This document shows positions 1-8,570 of a stretch of 39,005 nucleotides of DNA, in pieces. The number at the start of each line of letters is the position of its first letter. The stretch's first letter is position 1. Position numbers and translations under genes: made by a program. Below the pieces are notes generated by a model that was given only the letters and a program-made list of their open reading frames with translations, made no database searches and had not been told where the DNA came from. The stretch lies in NCBI GenBank assembly GCA_902783595.1, contig CACZRR010000074.1:1-39005 (forward strand), written 5' to 3'. The DNA comes from an uncultured Bacteroidota bacterium. GTDB lineage: Bacteria > Bacteroidota > Bacteroidia > Bacteroidales > P3.

Positions 1-975
1 AAGAGCGAGATACTCCTCAACTTCGACGACGAAGACGAGGGCGAGTACTGCATCGGCTGCGCCGGCGGCATCGACACCACCGCCGAGATGGACTACAAGG
101 AGGTGAAAGTGGAAAGTGGAAAGTGGAAAGCGTTTGTCGTCAAGGTCAGCGGCCTTGTGGGCGGACATAGCGGCGACGACATCAACCGCGGCCGCGCCAA
201 CGCCAACAAGCTGCTGAACCGCATCCTCTGGGAGGGCACCTACAAGTACGGCATGCGTCTGGCCACCATCGACGGCGGCAACCTGCGCAACGCCATAGCC
301 CGCGAGGCCGAAGCCGAGGTCACCGTACCCGAGGACAAGGTGCGCGCCTTCAAGACGATGGTCACCAAGATGGGCAAAGCCATGGTCTTCGAGTTCCGCA
401 GCACCGAGCCCGATATGGAGTTCGAGCTGCGCGATGTCGACATGCCGAAGAAACTGATAGACAAAGAGACGCAGGAGCGCCTCGTCAACCTCGTTTACGC
501 CTGTGCCCACGGCGTGCTGGCCATGAGCCGTGAAATCGACAACTTCGTGGAGACCAGCACCAATCTCGCCAGCATCAAGATGAAAGACGGCGTCATCCAT
601 ATCGCCACGAGCCAGCGCAGTAGTGTCGAGAGCGCCAAGATGGCCGCCGCCGCCAAGTTGGAGAGCACGTTCCGTCTCGCCGGCTGCCGCGTGAAGCACA
701 GCGACGGCTACCCCGGCTGGACCCCCAACCCCGAGAGCCGTGTGCTCAAGGTGGGTGTGGATGTCTACAAGAAGATGTACGGCCGCGAACCCATCGTCCG
801 CGCCATTCACGCGGGCCTGGAATGCGGCCTCATCGGCGAGAAATATCCTCACATGGACATGATATCCTACGGTCCCACGCTGCGCGGCGTGCATAGCCCT
901 GACGAGCGCATAGAGATCAAGACCGTGGCCATGTTCTGGAACCAGACCGTCGAGATACTGAAGAAACTTAAGTAA
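1..975 (+). CDS. pepD: Aminoacyl-histidine dipeptidase (M20C, PepD family), 3' part
   Basis: The frame is open from base 1, so the gene begins outside the window; 324 C-terminal residues are present, against about 485 for E. coli PepD. The family is a cytosolic zinc dipeptidase that cleaves Xaa-His and other unspecific dipeptides. Visible family segments are EGEYCIGCAGGIDTT near the left edge, GGHSGDDI with its conserved His, RGRANANKLL, and a C-terminal stretch ending in HMDMISYGPTLRGVHSPDE, which carries the last metal-site region. Between the first two segments the protein reads EVKVESGKWKAF, encoded by a 7-base tandem repeat (104-130). Compared with E. coli PepD from memory, that repeat replaces about the same length of protein and does not lengthen it much. 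It converges on msrA with a shared terminator. The family call is very secure; substrate range is not shown. Confidence 0.95.
   Translation, partial: KSEILLNFDDEDEGEYCIGCAGGIDTTAEMDYKEVKVESGKWKAFVVKVSGLVGGHSGDDINRGRANANKLLNRILWEGTYKYGMRLATIDGGNLRNAIAREAEAEVTVPEDKVRAFKTMVTKMGKAMVFEFRSTEPDMEFELRDVDMPKKLIDKETQERLVNLVYACAHGVLAMSREIDNFVETSTNLASIKMKDGVIHIATSQRSSVESAKMAAAAKLESTFRLAGCRVKHSDGYPGWTPNPESRVLKVGVDVYKKMYGREPIVRAIHAGLECGLIGEKYPHMDMISYGPTLRGVHSPDERIEIKTVAMFWNQTVEILKKLK
104..130 (+). repeat. 7-base tandem repeat GGAAAGT inside pepD
   Basis: Imperfect copies of the heptamer GGAAAGT run head to tail (TGAAAGT, GGAAAGT, GGAAAGT, GGAAAG). The unit is not a multiple of three, so each copy is read in a different frame and gain or loss of one copy would shift the pepD frame. 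The same 13-mer GGAAAGTGGAAAG occurs on the sense strand of the beta-mannosidase gene near 32713-32725. Confidence 0.85.
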
Positions 976-991
976 ACAAACTACAACACAC

Positions 992-1029
992 AAAGAGGGG
1001 TGTCCCTGCTTGATGGACACCCCTCTTTT
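992..1029. terminator. Bidirectional terminator between pepD and msrA
   Basis: A perfect 14-base-pair stem (992-1005 with 1015-1028) encloses a 9-base loop. It is followed by T residues on the plus strand and flanked by A residues on the other side, so it can end transcription from both convergent genes. Confidence 0.9.
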
Positions 1030-1030
1030 C

Positions 1031-1540
1031 TTATGCGTGGTTGGCCTTCTTGGCGTACTCGAACAGTGCCGCCGGCAGATGGCAGTAGCCGTCGGGGTGC
1101 TTGTCGAGGTAGTCCTGGTGGTACTCGTCGGCGGGGTAGAACACCTCTATCGGCGCCAGTTCCACCGCCACGGGTGACGAGTAGCCCGCCTGCAGCACAC
1201 GCAGCTTCTCGCGCGCCACCATGGCATCGGCGGGGTCGATATAATAGATGCCTGTGCGGTAGCGCGTACCCTCGTCGTCGCCTTGCCGGTTGACGCTCAC
1301 AGGGTCGATGGAGACAAAGAAGAGATCTAAAAGTTTCTCAAGCGACAGGAGCGTCTCGTCATACACCACCCGCACCGCTTCGGCATAACCCGTGCGGTCG
1401 GTGTAGACCTGCTCGTAGGTCACCGCGCCCTCGCTGGTGCCGTTGGCGAAGCCCGTCTGGGTCTCCACCACGCCGCGTATCTGCTTCAGGTAGTGCTGCG
1501 CACCCCAGAAACATCCTCCTGCAAGAAAGATCGTTTTCAT
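1031..1540 (-). CDS. msrA: Peptide-methionine (S)-S-oxide reductase MsrA
   Basis: This 169-residue protein reduces methionine-S-sulfoxide in proteins, using thioredoxin as electron donor. The catalytic motif GGCFWG lies at residues 8-13 (nucleophile Cys10) and is followed by AQHYLKQIRGVVETQTGFANG. Family segments TYEQVYTDRTGYAEAVRVVYD and YHQDYLDKHPDGYCHLP are present; the Cys in the last one could be the recycling cysteine. I start at the ATG at 1540, seven codons inside the longest frame, because MKTIFLAGGCFWG is the usual N-terminus. There is no fused MsrB domain. It is a single-gene unit, divergent from porU and convergent with pepD. No clear Shine-Dalgarno or TAnnTTTG promoter is seen. 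It is probably cytosolic, since no signal peptide is visible. Confidence 0.95.
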   Translation of the reverse strand: MKTIFLAGGCFWGAQHYLKQIRGVVETQTGFANGTSEGAVTYEQVYTDRTGYAEAVRVVYDETLLSLEKLLDLFFVSIDPVSVNRQGDDEGTRYRTGIYYIDPADAMVAREKLRVLQAGYSSPVAVELAPIEVFYPADEYHQDYLDKHPDGYCHLPAALFEYAKKANHA

Positions 1541-1564
1541 GCACGTTGTAACGCGCCGCAATTC

Positions 1565-1593
1565 TTTTTATTGCCGCCGGAGGACAATAAAAA
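1565..1593. other. Inverted repeat in the msrA-porU divergent gap
   Basis: A perfect 9-base-pair inverted repeat (TTTTTATTG at 1565-1573 and CAATAAAAA at 1585-1593) surrounds an 11-base GC-rich loop. It lies between two divergent starts, so it is more likely regulatory or a leader structure than a terminator. No TAnnTTTG promoter was found in this gap. Confidence 0.5.
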
Positions 1594-1640
1594 TGAAATA
1601 AAAACGTTTCTCGCAGTACAAAAAACATAAACCCCTTTTC

Positions 1641-4600
1641 ATGAAGAGCAAGATACACTCCCTCCTCCTGTTGCTTGCCACCTTGTGTCCCTGGTGGAGC
1701 CCCGTCAGCAGCCAGTCGGTGATGAGCCGCGGCAGCTGGTGGCGCCTGACGGTGAAGGAAGAGGGTATGTACAGCATCACCACCTCCGACATCGCGGCCC
1801 TGCGTGGCGTCAGCACAGACAGCGTCGCCGTCTTCGGCGCCGGCGGCGATATGCTCTCCCTCTACAACAGCGCCACCTCCACCGCCGACATCCAGCAGGT
1901 GCGCAGCGAGGTGGTCGACCATAATGGCAACGGCCTCTTCGACACCGGCGACGAGCTCCACTTCTTCGGCGAAGGGGCCGGCGCCTGGCGCTACGACAAC
2001 AGCGAGCATCTCTGGACCTTCACACCTCACGCCTACGCCACCGCCAACCACTACTTCGTAGCCATAAGCAGCGGACAGGCGCCCCTCCGCATCGGCGTCC
2101 CCGACGCGCAACCCTCGGCCATCGGCACCCCCGACACCATCATCCACGACTACCGTGCCGTCGTGCGCCGCGACAACGACCTCGTCAACGTGCGCCAGTC
2201 AGGACAGCGCTGGATGGGTGAGAAATTCACCACCGCCCTCACCTCCCGCAGCGTGACCGTCAGCATCCCCCACGCCTCCAGCGCCAGCGCCGTCACCCTC
2301 CGCATGGCCCTCGCCAACCTCTCCACCTCCCCCGCCGCCTTCACCGTCGGCAGCGGCACCTGGAGCACCCAGCGCGCCATCAGCAGCAGCGACCCCTACG
2401 ACGAATTCACCGTCCGCCATCTTGCCGACGGCACGCAGCACCCCATCACCATCACCTACCACCCCTCCGAGGGCTCCGCCGCCGGCTACCTCGACTACAT
2501 AGAGCTCACCGCGCTGACGCCCCTGCAGCTCGCCAGCGGCCAGCGCATTGTCCGCAACGACAGGCACCTGGGCAGCACGGCACGCTACGAGGCCTCCTCG
2601 CTGCCTTCCGGGGCACGCATCTGGGAGGTCACCACGGCGGGGCGCGAACGCGAACTGGCGCTGCAGGACGGCGCCTGGTGCGACAGCACCACCGAGGCAC
2701 GCCGCTACGTGCTCTTCGACAACAGCTACTTCCTCATCCCCGACGCCGTGGAGCACATAGCGCCGCAGAACCTCCACGGCAGCGGCAGCGCCGAGCTCGT
2801 CATCGTGACGCACCGGCGCTTTATGACGCAAGCGCAGCGCCTGGCGACGCTCCACGAACTCTTCGACGGCATCACCACCCTCGTGGTCGACGATCAGAGC
2901 GTCTACAACGAGTTCTCCTCGGGCAAGCAAGACCCCATAGCCATACGCTCCTTCCTGCGGTGGCTCAACGAACACGCCACCGGCGCCTCGCCGCGGTGGC
3001 TGTTGCTCTTCGGCAAGGGAAGCTACGACCCCCGCGACCTCGAGGGCCGCGGTCTGCCCACCGTGGTGACCTACGAGAGCAGCGAGTCGTTCCACACCGA
3101 CGGCGGCTCCTTTGCCAGCGACGACATGATGGGCTACCTCGCCGCCGGCGCCCGCGGCAGTTCCAACGAACCCCTCGACATCGCCACAGGACGTCTGCCC
3201 GCCAGCAGCGAAGCCGAAGCACAGCACATGGTAGACAAGATCGAGGGCTACCTCACGCGCCGCGACCTCACCGACGACGCCATCCGCGGCGACTGGCGCA
3301 ACATCGTTGCATTGCTGGCCGACGATGCCGACCCCGGCAAGCCCGGCGACACCCTCTTCGCACACTCGTCGGAGGTGGTGGCACAAGCCATCGCCACCGC
3401 GGCACCCCAAATCAATGTCGAGCGCTACTACGCCGACGCCTACCGCCAGCGGAGCAGCGCCATAGGCTCCACCTACCCCGACCTCAACAACGCTCTCAAG
3501 ATGCGCATGAACTACGGCTGCCTCCTGCTCAACTACATAGGCCACGGATCGTCGATGTATATAGGCACCGAGCGCTACATCGAACCCGCCGACGTCGAGG
3601 GCTACACCAATACCGACCGTCTGCCCCTCATGGTCACCAGCACCTGCACCTACGGGCGCTACGACATGCTCGACGAACGCTGCGGCGGCGAGAGCTGCCT
3701 GCTGGCGCCGGCAGGCATGATAGGCGTCATCGCCGCAGGACGCCCCATCAGCCATGTGGAGCGCTTCAACAGGGATGTCGTACTCTTCGCCATAGACCCC
3801 GCCAACACCATCGGCGACGCGCTGCGTATGGCCAAGAACCGCACCGCCGTGAGCATGTGCATAGGCCTCCTCGGAGACCCCGCGCTGCGCCTCAGCCAGC
3901 CCGACAACCACATCGTCGTCACAGCCATCAACGGAAGCCCCGTCGACAACACCAGCGACCATAGCGCCGAGGTGCTCTCCGTGGTCACCATCAGCGGTGA
4001 GGTACGCGACGCCTCGGGCGACCTTATCGACGACTTCGACGGCACCATCTACCCCATTGTCTACGACCGCCAGATGCTCTCCACCACCCTCGCCAATGAC
4101 AACCCTGGTACGGAGCTCACCTTCATGCAGCAGAAGAACATCCTCTACCGCGGCAGCCACGAGGTGCACGGCGGCCTCTTCGAATACTCCTTCACCGTGC
4201 CGCGCGACGTCTCCTACCACTACGACTACGCCAAGCTGAGCCACTATGCCAAGACTGCCTGGGGCCACGCCACGGGCAGCTACTCGCACCTTCTCCTCGG
4301 AGGCATCAGCGACGACGACTATGCGGATGCCACGCCGCCCACTGTCACCCTCACCCTCGGCACTGGCGACCGCGCTCTCCCCGTCGCCGACGCGCCCCTC
4401 ACGGGCTCCTCTCCCACCCTGACAGCCCTCCTGTGGGACTCCGTGGGGCTGAATATAGGGTCAGGCCTCGGTCACGATATCACCGCCACCCTCGATGACA
4501 ACCCCGGCAGCCTCGTGGTGCTCAGCGACCTCTTCCAACCCGACGTCAGCGACAGCCGCGGCGGCAGCGTCACCTACCGTCTCGAGGACCTCGCTCCGGG

Positions 4601-4979
4601 ACGTCACACCGTCACCGTGAAAGCGTGGAATATCTTCGGGCTCTCGGCCACCGCCACCACCGCCTTCGTGGTGCGCGGCGAAGACACCCTCACCCTCTCG
4701 GACCTCACCTGCCATCCCAATCCCGCCAGCAGCATAGCCACCTTCACGCTACGCCTGAACAACCCGGCGGCGATAGCCAGCGCCGAGATGCAGATCTACA
4801 GCTCGCGCGGACAACTCGTGCACACCTGCACGCCCCCCGTCTCCACCGACGGCTATGTGGTGGGCCCCATACAATGGGATGTGAGCTCCGTCGCCCCGGG
4901 CCTCTACCTCGTACGATGCCTCATCACCGACACCGACGGCGAGACACACGCGCGGACAACAAAATGTATCGTCCGCTGA
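1641..4979 (+). CDS. porU: Type IX secretion system sortase PorU
   Basis: PorU is the surface C25-family cysteine peptidase that removes the C-terminal sorting domain of type IX cargo and links the cargo to A-LPS. The 1112-residue length is close to the family. A signal peptide covers about residues 1-24 and ends near SSQS. The C25 domain holds LLLFGKGSYDPRD, the catalytic His in NYIGHGSS (His635) and the catalytic Cys in VTSTCTYGRYD (Cys669). Immunoglobulin-like sequence follows. The last ~90 residues form a sorting-type domain beginning LTLSDLTCHPNPASS and ending near APGLYLVRCLI; PorU is known to keep its own sorting domain. porV follows after 51 bases and ispF after that, so the three are probably cotranscribed. 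The start is the first ATG before the signal peptide. The call is strong. Confidence 0.93.
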   Translation: MKSKIHSLLLLLATLCPWWSPVSSQSVMSRGSWWRLTVKEEGMYSITTSDIAALRGVSTDSVAVFGAGGDMLSLYNSATSTADIQQVRSEVVDHNGNGLFDTGDELHFFGEGAGAWRYDNSEHLWTFTPHAYATANHYFVAISSGQAPLRIGVPDAQPSAIGTPDTIIHDYRAVVRRDNDLVNVRQSGQRWMGEKFTTALTSRSVTVSIPHASSASAVTLRMALANLSTSPAAFTVGSGTWSTQRAISSSDPYDEFTVRHLADGTQHPITITYHPSEGSAAGYLDYIELTALTPLQLASGQRIVRNDRHLGSTARYEASSLPSGARIWEVTTAGRERELALQDGAWCDSTTEARRYVLFDNSYFLIPDAVEHIAPQNLHGSGSAELVIVTHRRFMTQAQRLATLHELFDGITTLVVDDQSVYNEFSSGKQDPIAIRSFLRWLNEHATGASPRWLLLFGKGSYDPRDLEGRGLPTVVTYESSESFHTDGGSFASDDMMGYLAAGARGSSNEPLDIATGRLPASSEAEAQHMVDKIEGYLTRRDLTDDAIRGDWRNIVALLADDADPGKPGDTLFAHSSEVVAQAIATAAPQINVERYYADAYRQRSSAIGSTYPDLNNALKMRMNYGCLLLNYIGHGSSMYIGTERYIEPADVEGYTNTDRLPLMVTSTCTYGRYDMLDERCGGESCLLAPAGMIGVIAAGRPISHVERFNRDVVLFAIDPANTIGDALRMAKNRTAVSMCIGLLGDPALRLSQPDNHIVVTAINGSPVDNTSDHSAEVLSVVTISGEVRDASGDLIDDFDGTIYPIVYDRQMLSTTLANDNPGTELTFMQQKNILYRGSHEVHGGLFEYSFTVPRDVSYHYDYAKLSHYAKTAWGHATGSYSHLLLGGISDDDYADATPPTVTLTLGTGDRALPVADAPLTGSSPTLTALLWDSVGLNIGSGLGHDITATLDDNPGSLVVLSDLFQPDVSDSRGGSVTYRLEDLAPGRHTVTVKAWNIFGLSATATTAFVVRGEDTLTLSDLTCHPNPASSIATFTLRLNNPAAIASAEMQIYSSRGQLVHTCTPPVSTDGYVVGPIQWDVSSVAPGLYLVRCLITDTDGETHARTTKCIVR

Positions 4980-5030
4980 CACAATAAAAGCGCCAGCTCC
5001 TCGTTACCCAAGCCGAAACAGCTATTCACG

Positions 5031-6221
5031 ATGAAGAAAATCACGCTCACTGCCTTTCTCCTTCTGCTCAGCCCCCTTGTCGGTGCTCAGAACTGGATAG
5101 GCCAGACCTCCACCGACAACAAGAACTACATCTCCACGGGCATGCCCATCCTCCTGATAGCGCCGGACGGCAGAGCCAGCGGTATGGGCGACGTGGGCGT
5201 CGCCACGACTCCCGACGCCTACTCGGCGCACTGGAACGTGGCCAAGTTCGCCTTCATAGAAGACCCCGCAGGTGCCAGCACCACCATCACACCGTGGCTG
5301 CGCAACCTGAAGGTCGGCGATATGAACCTCTTCTACCTCGCGGGCTACTACCGCGTCAACCGCCGCAGCACCGCGGCCCTCAGCCTCACCTACTTCACCC
5401 TCGGCGACATCGATATGACCGACATCGAGGGACAGAAAGTGAACACGCTGCACCCCAACGAATTTGCCATCGACGCCTCCTACGCCCTCATGCTCTCCGA
5501 CAACCTCTCCCTCGGTGCCACTGGACGCTACATGCGCAGCGACCTCACCAACGGACAGACCTACAACGACGGCAGCGGCAATACGCCGACACATGCCGCC
5601 AACTCCGTAGCCGCAGACATAGGCCTCTACTACCAGCAGGATATCGACAGCCGCCAGCAGCTGGCACTCGGTGCCATGATCTCCAACCTCGGCGCCAAGC
5701 TCTCCTACAGCGACGACGACAACGACAAAGAGTTCCTGCCTGCCAACCTGCGCATCGGCGGCCGCTACACCAACAAGATTGACGACTACAACAAGATTTC
5801 CGTCATGCTCGACCTCAACAAGCTGCTGGTGCCCACGCCACCCTATACCAAAGATGGCGTCGACTACCCCTCGCGCTATGCCAACAACCTGGCGGAATAC
5901 AACAACATCGGCGTCATCGAAGGTGCCATGCAGTCGTTCTACGACGCTCCCGGAGGCCTGAGCGAGGAACTGCAGGAGGTGCAGATTAGCGCCGGCGCGG
6001 AATACTGGTACTCCGAGACCTTCGCTTTCCGGGCTGGCTACTTCTTCGAGCATAAGAACAAAGGCGGCCGCCAGTATGCCACCGTAGGCTTCGGCATACG
6101 CTACAGCTACTTCTCCGGCGACTTCTCGTACCTCATCCCCACCACCACCATCAGCACCAACCCCCTCTCCAACACCATCCGCATCTCCATAGGTCTCGAC
6201 CTCAAACCCAGCAGCAACTGA
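5031..6221 (+). CDS. porV: Type IX secretion outer-membrane protein PorV (LptO)
   Basis: PorV is a FadL-like outer-membrane beta-barrel that shuttles type IX cargo from the Sov translocon to the PorU sortase. The 396-residue protein has a signal peptide, about residues 1-19, ending at VGAQNW. The N-terminal PorV/PorQ signature is clear: [15 protein letters not shown] followed by [18 protein letters not shown]. Alternating aromatic and polar strands continue to the C-terminus, as expected for a barrel; [16 protein letters not shown] and [19 protein letters not shown] are typical late strands. It follows porU directly, the usual pairing for these two partners. The gap to ispF is only 8 bases, which suggests translation coupling. 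Confidence 0.93.
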   Translation: MKKITLTAFLLLLSPLVGAQNWIGQTSTDNKNYISTGMPILLIAPDGRASGMGDVGVATTPDAYSAHWNVAKFAFIEDPAGASTTITPWLRNLKVGDMNLFYLAGYYRVNRRSTAALSLTYFTLGDIDMTDIEGQKVNTLHPNEFAIDASYALMLSDNLSLGATGRYMRSDLTNGQTYNDGSGNTPTHAANSVAADIGLYYQQDIDSRQQLALGAMISNLGAKLSYSDDDNDKEFLPANLRIGGRYTNKIDDYNKISVMLDLNKLLVPTPPYTKDGVDYPSRYANNLAEYNNIGVIEGAMQSFYDAPGGLSEELQEVQISAGAEYWYSETFAFRAGYFFEHKNKGGRQYATVGFGIRYSYFSGDFSYLIPTTTISTNPLSNTIRISIGLDLKPSSN

Positions 6222-6229
6222 AAAGCCAG

Positions 6230-6706
6230 ATGATACGTATAGGAACAGGCTACGACGTACACCGCCTCGGCGAGGGGCTGCCCCTCCGTCTGGGTGGCGT
6301 CGACATACCCCACACCCACGGTCTGATAGGTCATAGCGACGCCGACGTGCTCGTTCACGCCATCAGCGACGCCCTCCTCGGCGCCGCCGCATTGGGCGAT
6401 ATCGGCCAACACTTCCCCGACACCGACCCGCAGTACCGCGGCATCAACAGCCTGCTCCTCCTCTCCCATGTGGGAAACCTGCTGCGCGACAGAGGCTACA
6501 CCATCGGCAATATCGACAGCACCATCGCCGCTCAGCGTCCCAAACTGGCGCCTCATATCATGCAGATGCGCGAAAACATCGCCCACGCCTTGGACATCGA
6601 CCCCGGCCGCGTGTCGGTGAAAGCCACCACGACGGAGCACCTGGGCTTCGAGGGAAGAGAAGAAGGCATATCGGCTCAGGCGGTAGCACTTATAGAAAAA
6701 CCATAG
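6230..6706 (+). CDS. ispF: 2-C-methyl-D-erythritol 2,4-cyclodiphosphate synthase
   Basis: IspF makes the cyclic diphosphate in the non-mevalonate isoprenoid pathway, in the cytosol, as a homotrimer with a zinc site. The 158-residue length is standard. Family motifs are [13 protein letters not shown] (Asp and His zinc ligands), [18 protein letters not shown] (third zinc ligand His), [25 protein letters not shown] and, near the end, [19 protein letters not shown]. It begins 8 bases after porV, so it sits at the end of a porU-porV-ispF unit. As far as I recall, Porphyromonas gingivalis has the same order. The link to type IX secretion is positional only; no biochemical connection follows from the sequence. 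Confidence 0.97.
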   Translation: MIRIGTGYDVHRLGEGLPLRLGGVDIPHTHGLIGHSDADVLVHAISDALLGAAALGDIGQHFPDTDPQYRGINSLLLLSHVGNLLRDRGYTIGNIDSTIAAQRPKLAPHIMQMRENIAHALDIDPGRVSVKATTTEHLGFEGREEGISAQAVALIEKP

Positions 6707-6726
6707 GAAAGCCTACGAAAGCCTAA
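6707..6726 (+). repeat. 10-base tandem repeat after ispF
   Basis: Two copies of GAAAGCCTAM (M is C, then A) lie directly after the ispF stop codon, in the 32-base gap before clpS. It is short and imperfect, and of the same general style as the other AAAG-containing tandem repeats in the window. Confidence 0.6.
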
Positions 6727-6738
6727 AATAAAAACAAC

Positions 6739-7029
6739 ATGGAAGAGAACAAGCCCTATGTGAGTCCCCAGGCGGAAGAGGACGCCGCGGTGCTGGAAGA
6801 CAGCGGATGTAGCCTTGTGCTCTACAACGACGATGTGCACACCTTCGACTACGTCATCAAATCGCTGATGGACATCTGCCGCCACACCCAGGAGCAGGCG
6901 GAGCAGTGTGCCATCCTGGTGCACTGCCACGGGAAATGCACCGTCAAGCATGGCCCCTACAACTTCCTCCTGCCCATGCACACCGCACTCCTCGACAAAC
7001 AACTCACCTCAGAAATAGAAGAATCATGA
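6739..7029 (+). CDS. clpS: ATP-dependent Clp protease adaptor ClpS
   Basis: ClpS delivers N-degron proteins to the ClpAP-type protease in the cytosol. The 96-residue protein has a short flexible N-terminal tail rich in Glu, then the ClpS core with CSLVLYNDDVHTFDYVI, whose Asn-Asp-Asp stretch lines the pocket for the N-terminal residue. Next comes HTQEQAEQCAILVHCHGKC, the second pocket-forming helix and strand, then the C-terminal LLDKQLTSEIEES. It follows ispF after 32 bases, and its stop codon overlaps the start of the nfeD-like gene (ATGA), so those two are translationally coupled. ClpA itself is not in the window. The call rests on motif order and size. Confidence 0.92.
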   Translation: MEENKPYVSPQAEEDAAVLEDSGCSLVLYNDDVHTFDYVIKSLMDICRHTQEQAEQCAILVHCHGKCTVKHGPYNFLLPMHTALLDKQLTSEIEES

Positions 7030-7505
7030 ACACCACCCTCCTCATTATTGTACTCCTTATCGGCGTCATACTTCTGGCGTTGGAGATTGTAGCGTTGCCC
7101 GGCGGCATCGCCGGCGTCTTTGGTGCCGGACTCATCGCCTTTGGCGTATGGATGAGCTACGGTCTCTACGGTCCCAGGACAGGCACCATCATCCTCCTCT
7201 GCGCTGTGGCGCTGTGCATCCTAGCGCTCGTCATTCTCCTCAAAGCCAAGACATGGAAGCGTTTTAGCCTCAACGAGGAGAGCGACAGCCGCGTGAACCA
7301 GCTCGAGCCCACGGTCGCCGTAGGTGCCCGCGGCACCACCATCTCACGTCTGGCGCCGACAGGCAAAGCACTCATCGACGGACAGCCCATGGAGGTGCAC
7401 GCCGTCAACAAATTCATCGACCCCGACCGCACCATCGAGGTAGTGGCCATCGAGGGCTACCGCATCGATGTCGTAGAAAGCAACGACACACGCTTTGAAA
7501 AATAA
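7026..7505 (+). CDS. NfeD-like membrane protein (short form)
   Basis: This 159-residue protein begins with hydrophobic segments (about residues 4-25, 28-48 and 53-73). The C-terminal soluble domain, about residues 90-155, carries VNQLEPTVAVGARGTTISRL and APTGKALIDGQ, the OB-fold signature of NfeD C-terminal domains. The long NfeD form has an N-terminal serine-protease domain, which is absent here. Short NfeD proteins are typically encoded next to flotillin-like genes, as here with floA, and are thought to work with them in membrane organisation. The ATG at 7026 overlaps the clpS stop by 4 bases and starts the first hydrophobic segment, so I prefer it to the longer open frame upstream. Confidence 0.9.
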   Translation: MNTTLLIIVLLIGVILLALEIVALPGGIAGVFGAGLIAFGVWMSYGLYGPRTGTIILLCAVALCILALVILLKAKTWKRFSLNEESDSRVNQLEPTVAVGARGTTISRLAPTGKALIDGQPMEVHAVNKFIDPDRTIEVVAIEGYRIDVVESNDTRFEK

Positions 7506-7532
7506 CATAAAAAAACAACAAAACAATACATC

Positions 7533-8519
7533 ATGGAAACAATCATCATCACCGGTGTGTGCATCATAGCACTCATCATCTTCCTCTACCTCGTGCCCAT
7601 CGGAATCTGGTTCCAGGCTCTCGTGTCGGGCGTCTACACCTCGCTCATCCAGCTTGTCTTCATGCGCTTCCGCAAGGTGCCGCCGTCGGTCATCGTGGGT
7701 AACCTCATCTCCGCCAGCAAAGCCGGCCTTAAGATCAAGCAGAACGACCTGGAAGCCCACTATCTTGCCGGCGGCCACGTCGACTCCGTTGTCAACGCAC
7801 TCATCAGCGCCGACAAGGCCAACATGAACCTCGACTTCAAGACCGCCACCGCCATCGACCTCGCCGGCCGTGATGTGCTCAAAGCCGTGCAGACCTCCGT
7901 CAACCCCAAGGTCATCGACACACCCCCCGTCGCTGCCGTCGCCAAAGATGGTATCCAGCTCATCGCCAAAGCCCGCGTCACCGTGCGTACCAACATCAAG
8001 CAGCTCGTCGGCGGCGCCGGCGAGGAGACCATCCTCGCACGTGTCGGCGAAGGCATCGTCACCTCCATCGGCTCTGCCGTGAGCCACAAGCAGGTGCTCG
8101 AGAATCCCGACAGCATCTCCAAGCTGGTGCTCACCAAAGGTCTGGATAGCGGCACAGCCTTCGAGATCCTCTCCATCGACATCGCCGACATCGACGTGGG
8201 TAAGAACATCGGCGCACAGCTTCAGATGGATCAGGCTAACGCCGACAAGAACATCGCACAGGCCAAAGCCGAAGAGCGCCGCGCCATGGCTGTGGCTCAG
8301 GAGCAAGAGATGAAAGCCAAAGCACAGGAAGCACGTGCCAAAGTGATCGAGGCCGAAGCCGAAGTGCCTCTGGCAATGGCCGAAGCCTTCCGCAGCGGCA
8401 ACCTCGGCATCATGGATTACTACCGCATGAAGAACATCCAGGCCGACACCGATATGCGCTCCAGCTTGGCCACCCCCGCCAGCGCCCCCAAGCCCGCACA
8501 GAAACCGGCCGACAAATAA
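7533..8519 (+). CDS. floA: Flotillin-like protein FloA
   Basis: FloA organises functional membrane microdomains. The 328-residue protein has an N-terminal hydrophobic hairpin (about residues 4-24 plus the following amphipathic stretch). The PHB/SPFH-like domain carries the family segments [33 protein letters not shown] and [21 protein letters not shown] long Ala/Glu/Lys coiled coil occupies about residues 230-285 ([20 protein letters not shown]). It ends with a Pro/Ala-rich tail. The length and motif order match the YqfA/FloA family. It follows the nfeD-like gene after 27 bases, the usual pairing. The downstream gene starts 51 bases later and may or may not share the transcript. Confidence 0.95.
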   Translation: METIIITGVCIIALIIFLYLVPIGIWFQALVSGVYTSLIQLVFMRFRKVPPSVIVGNLISASKAGLKIKQNDLEAHYLAGGHVDSVVNALISADKANMNLDFKTATAIDLAGRDVLKAVQTSVNPKVIDTPPVAAVAKDGIQLIAKARVTVRTNIKQLVGGAGEETILARVGEGIVTSIGSAVSHKQVLENPDSISKLVLTKGLDSGTAFEILSIDIADIDVGKNIGAQLQMDQANADKNIAQAKAEERRAMAVAQEQEMKAKAQEARAKVIEAEAEVPLAMAEAFRSGNLGIMDYYRMKNIQADTDMRSSLATPASAPKPAQKPADK

Positions 8520-8570
8520 GACATGTTCAAGAGCCCTACTTCGCGAAAGCCGAAGTTGTAAAACAAAAGC

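Noticed and set aside
104..130. Sequencing or assembly error in pepD
   Set aside because: The frame is intact on both sides and the protein length between conserved segments is close to normal, and the same 13-mer occurs in another gene, so an artefact is unlikely.
2199..4289. Long open frame of 696 codons on the minus strand opposite porU
   Set aside because: It is antisense to a clear C25 sortase, has Gly/Val/Ala-rich low-complexity translation and no motif. Long antisense frames are expected in GC-rich coding DNA.
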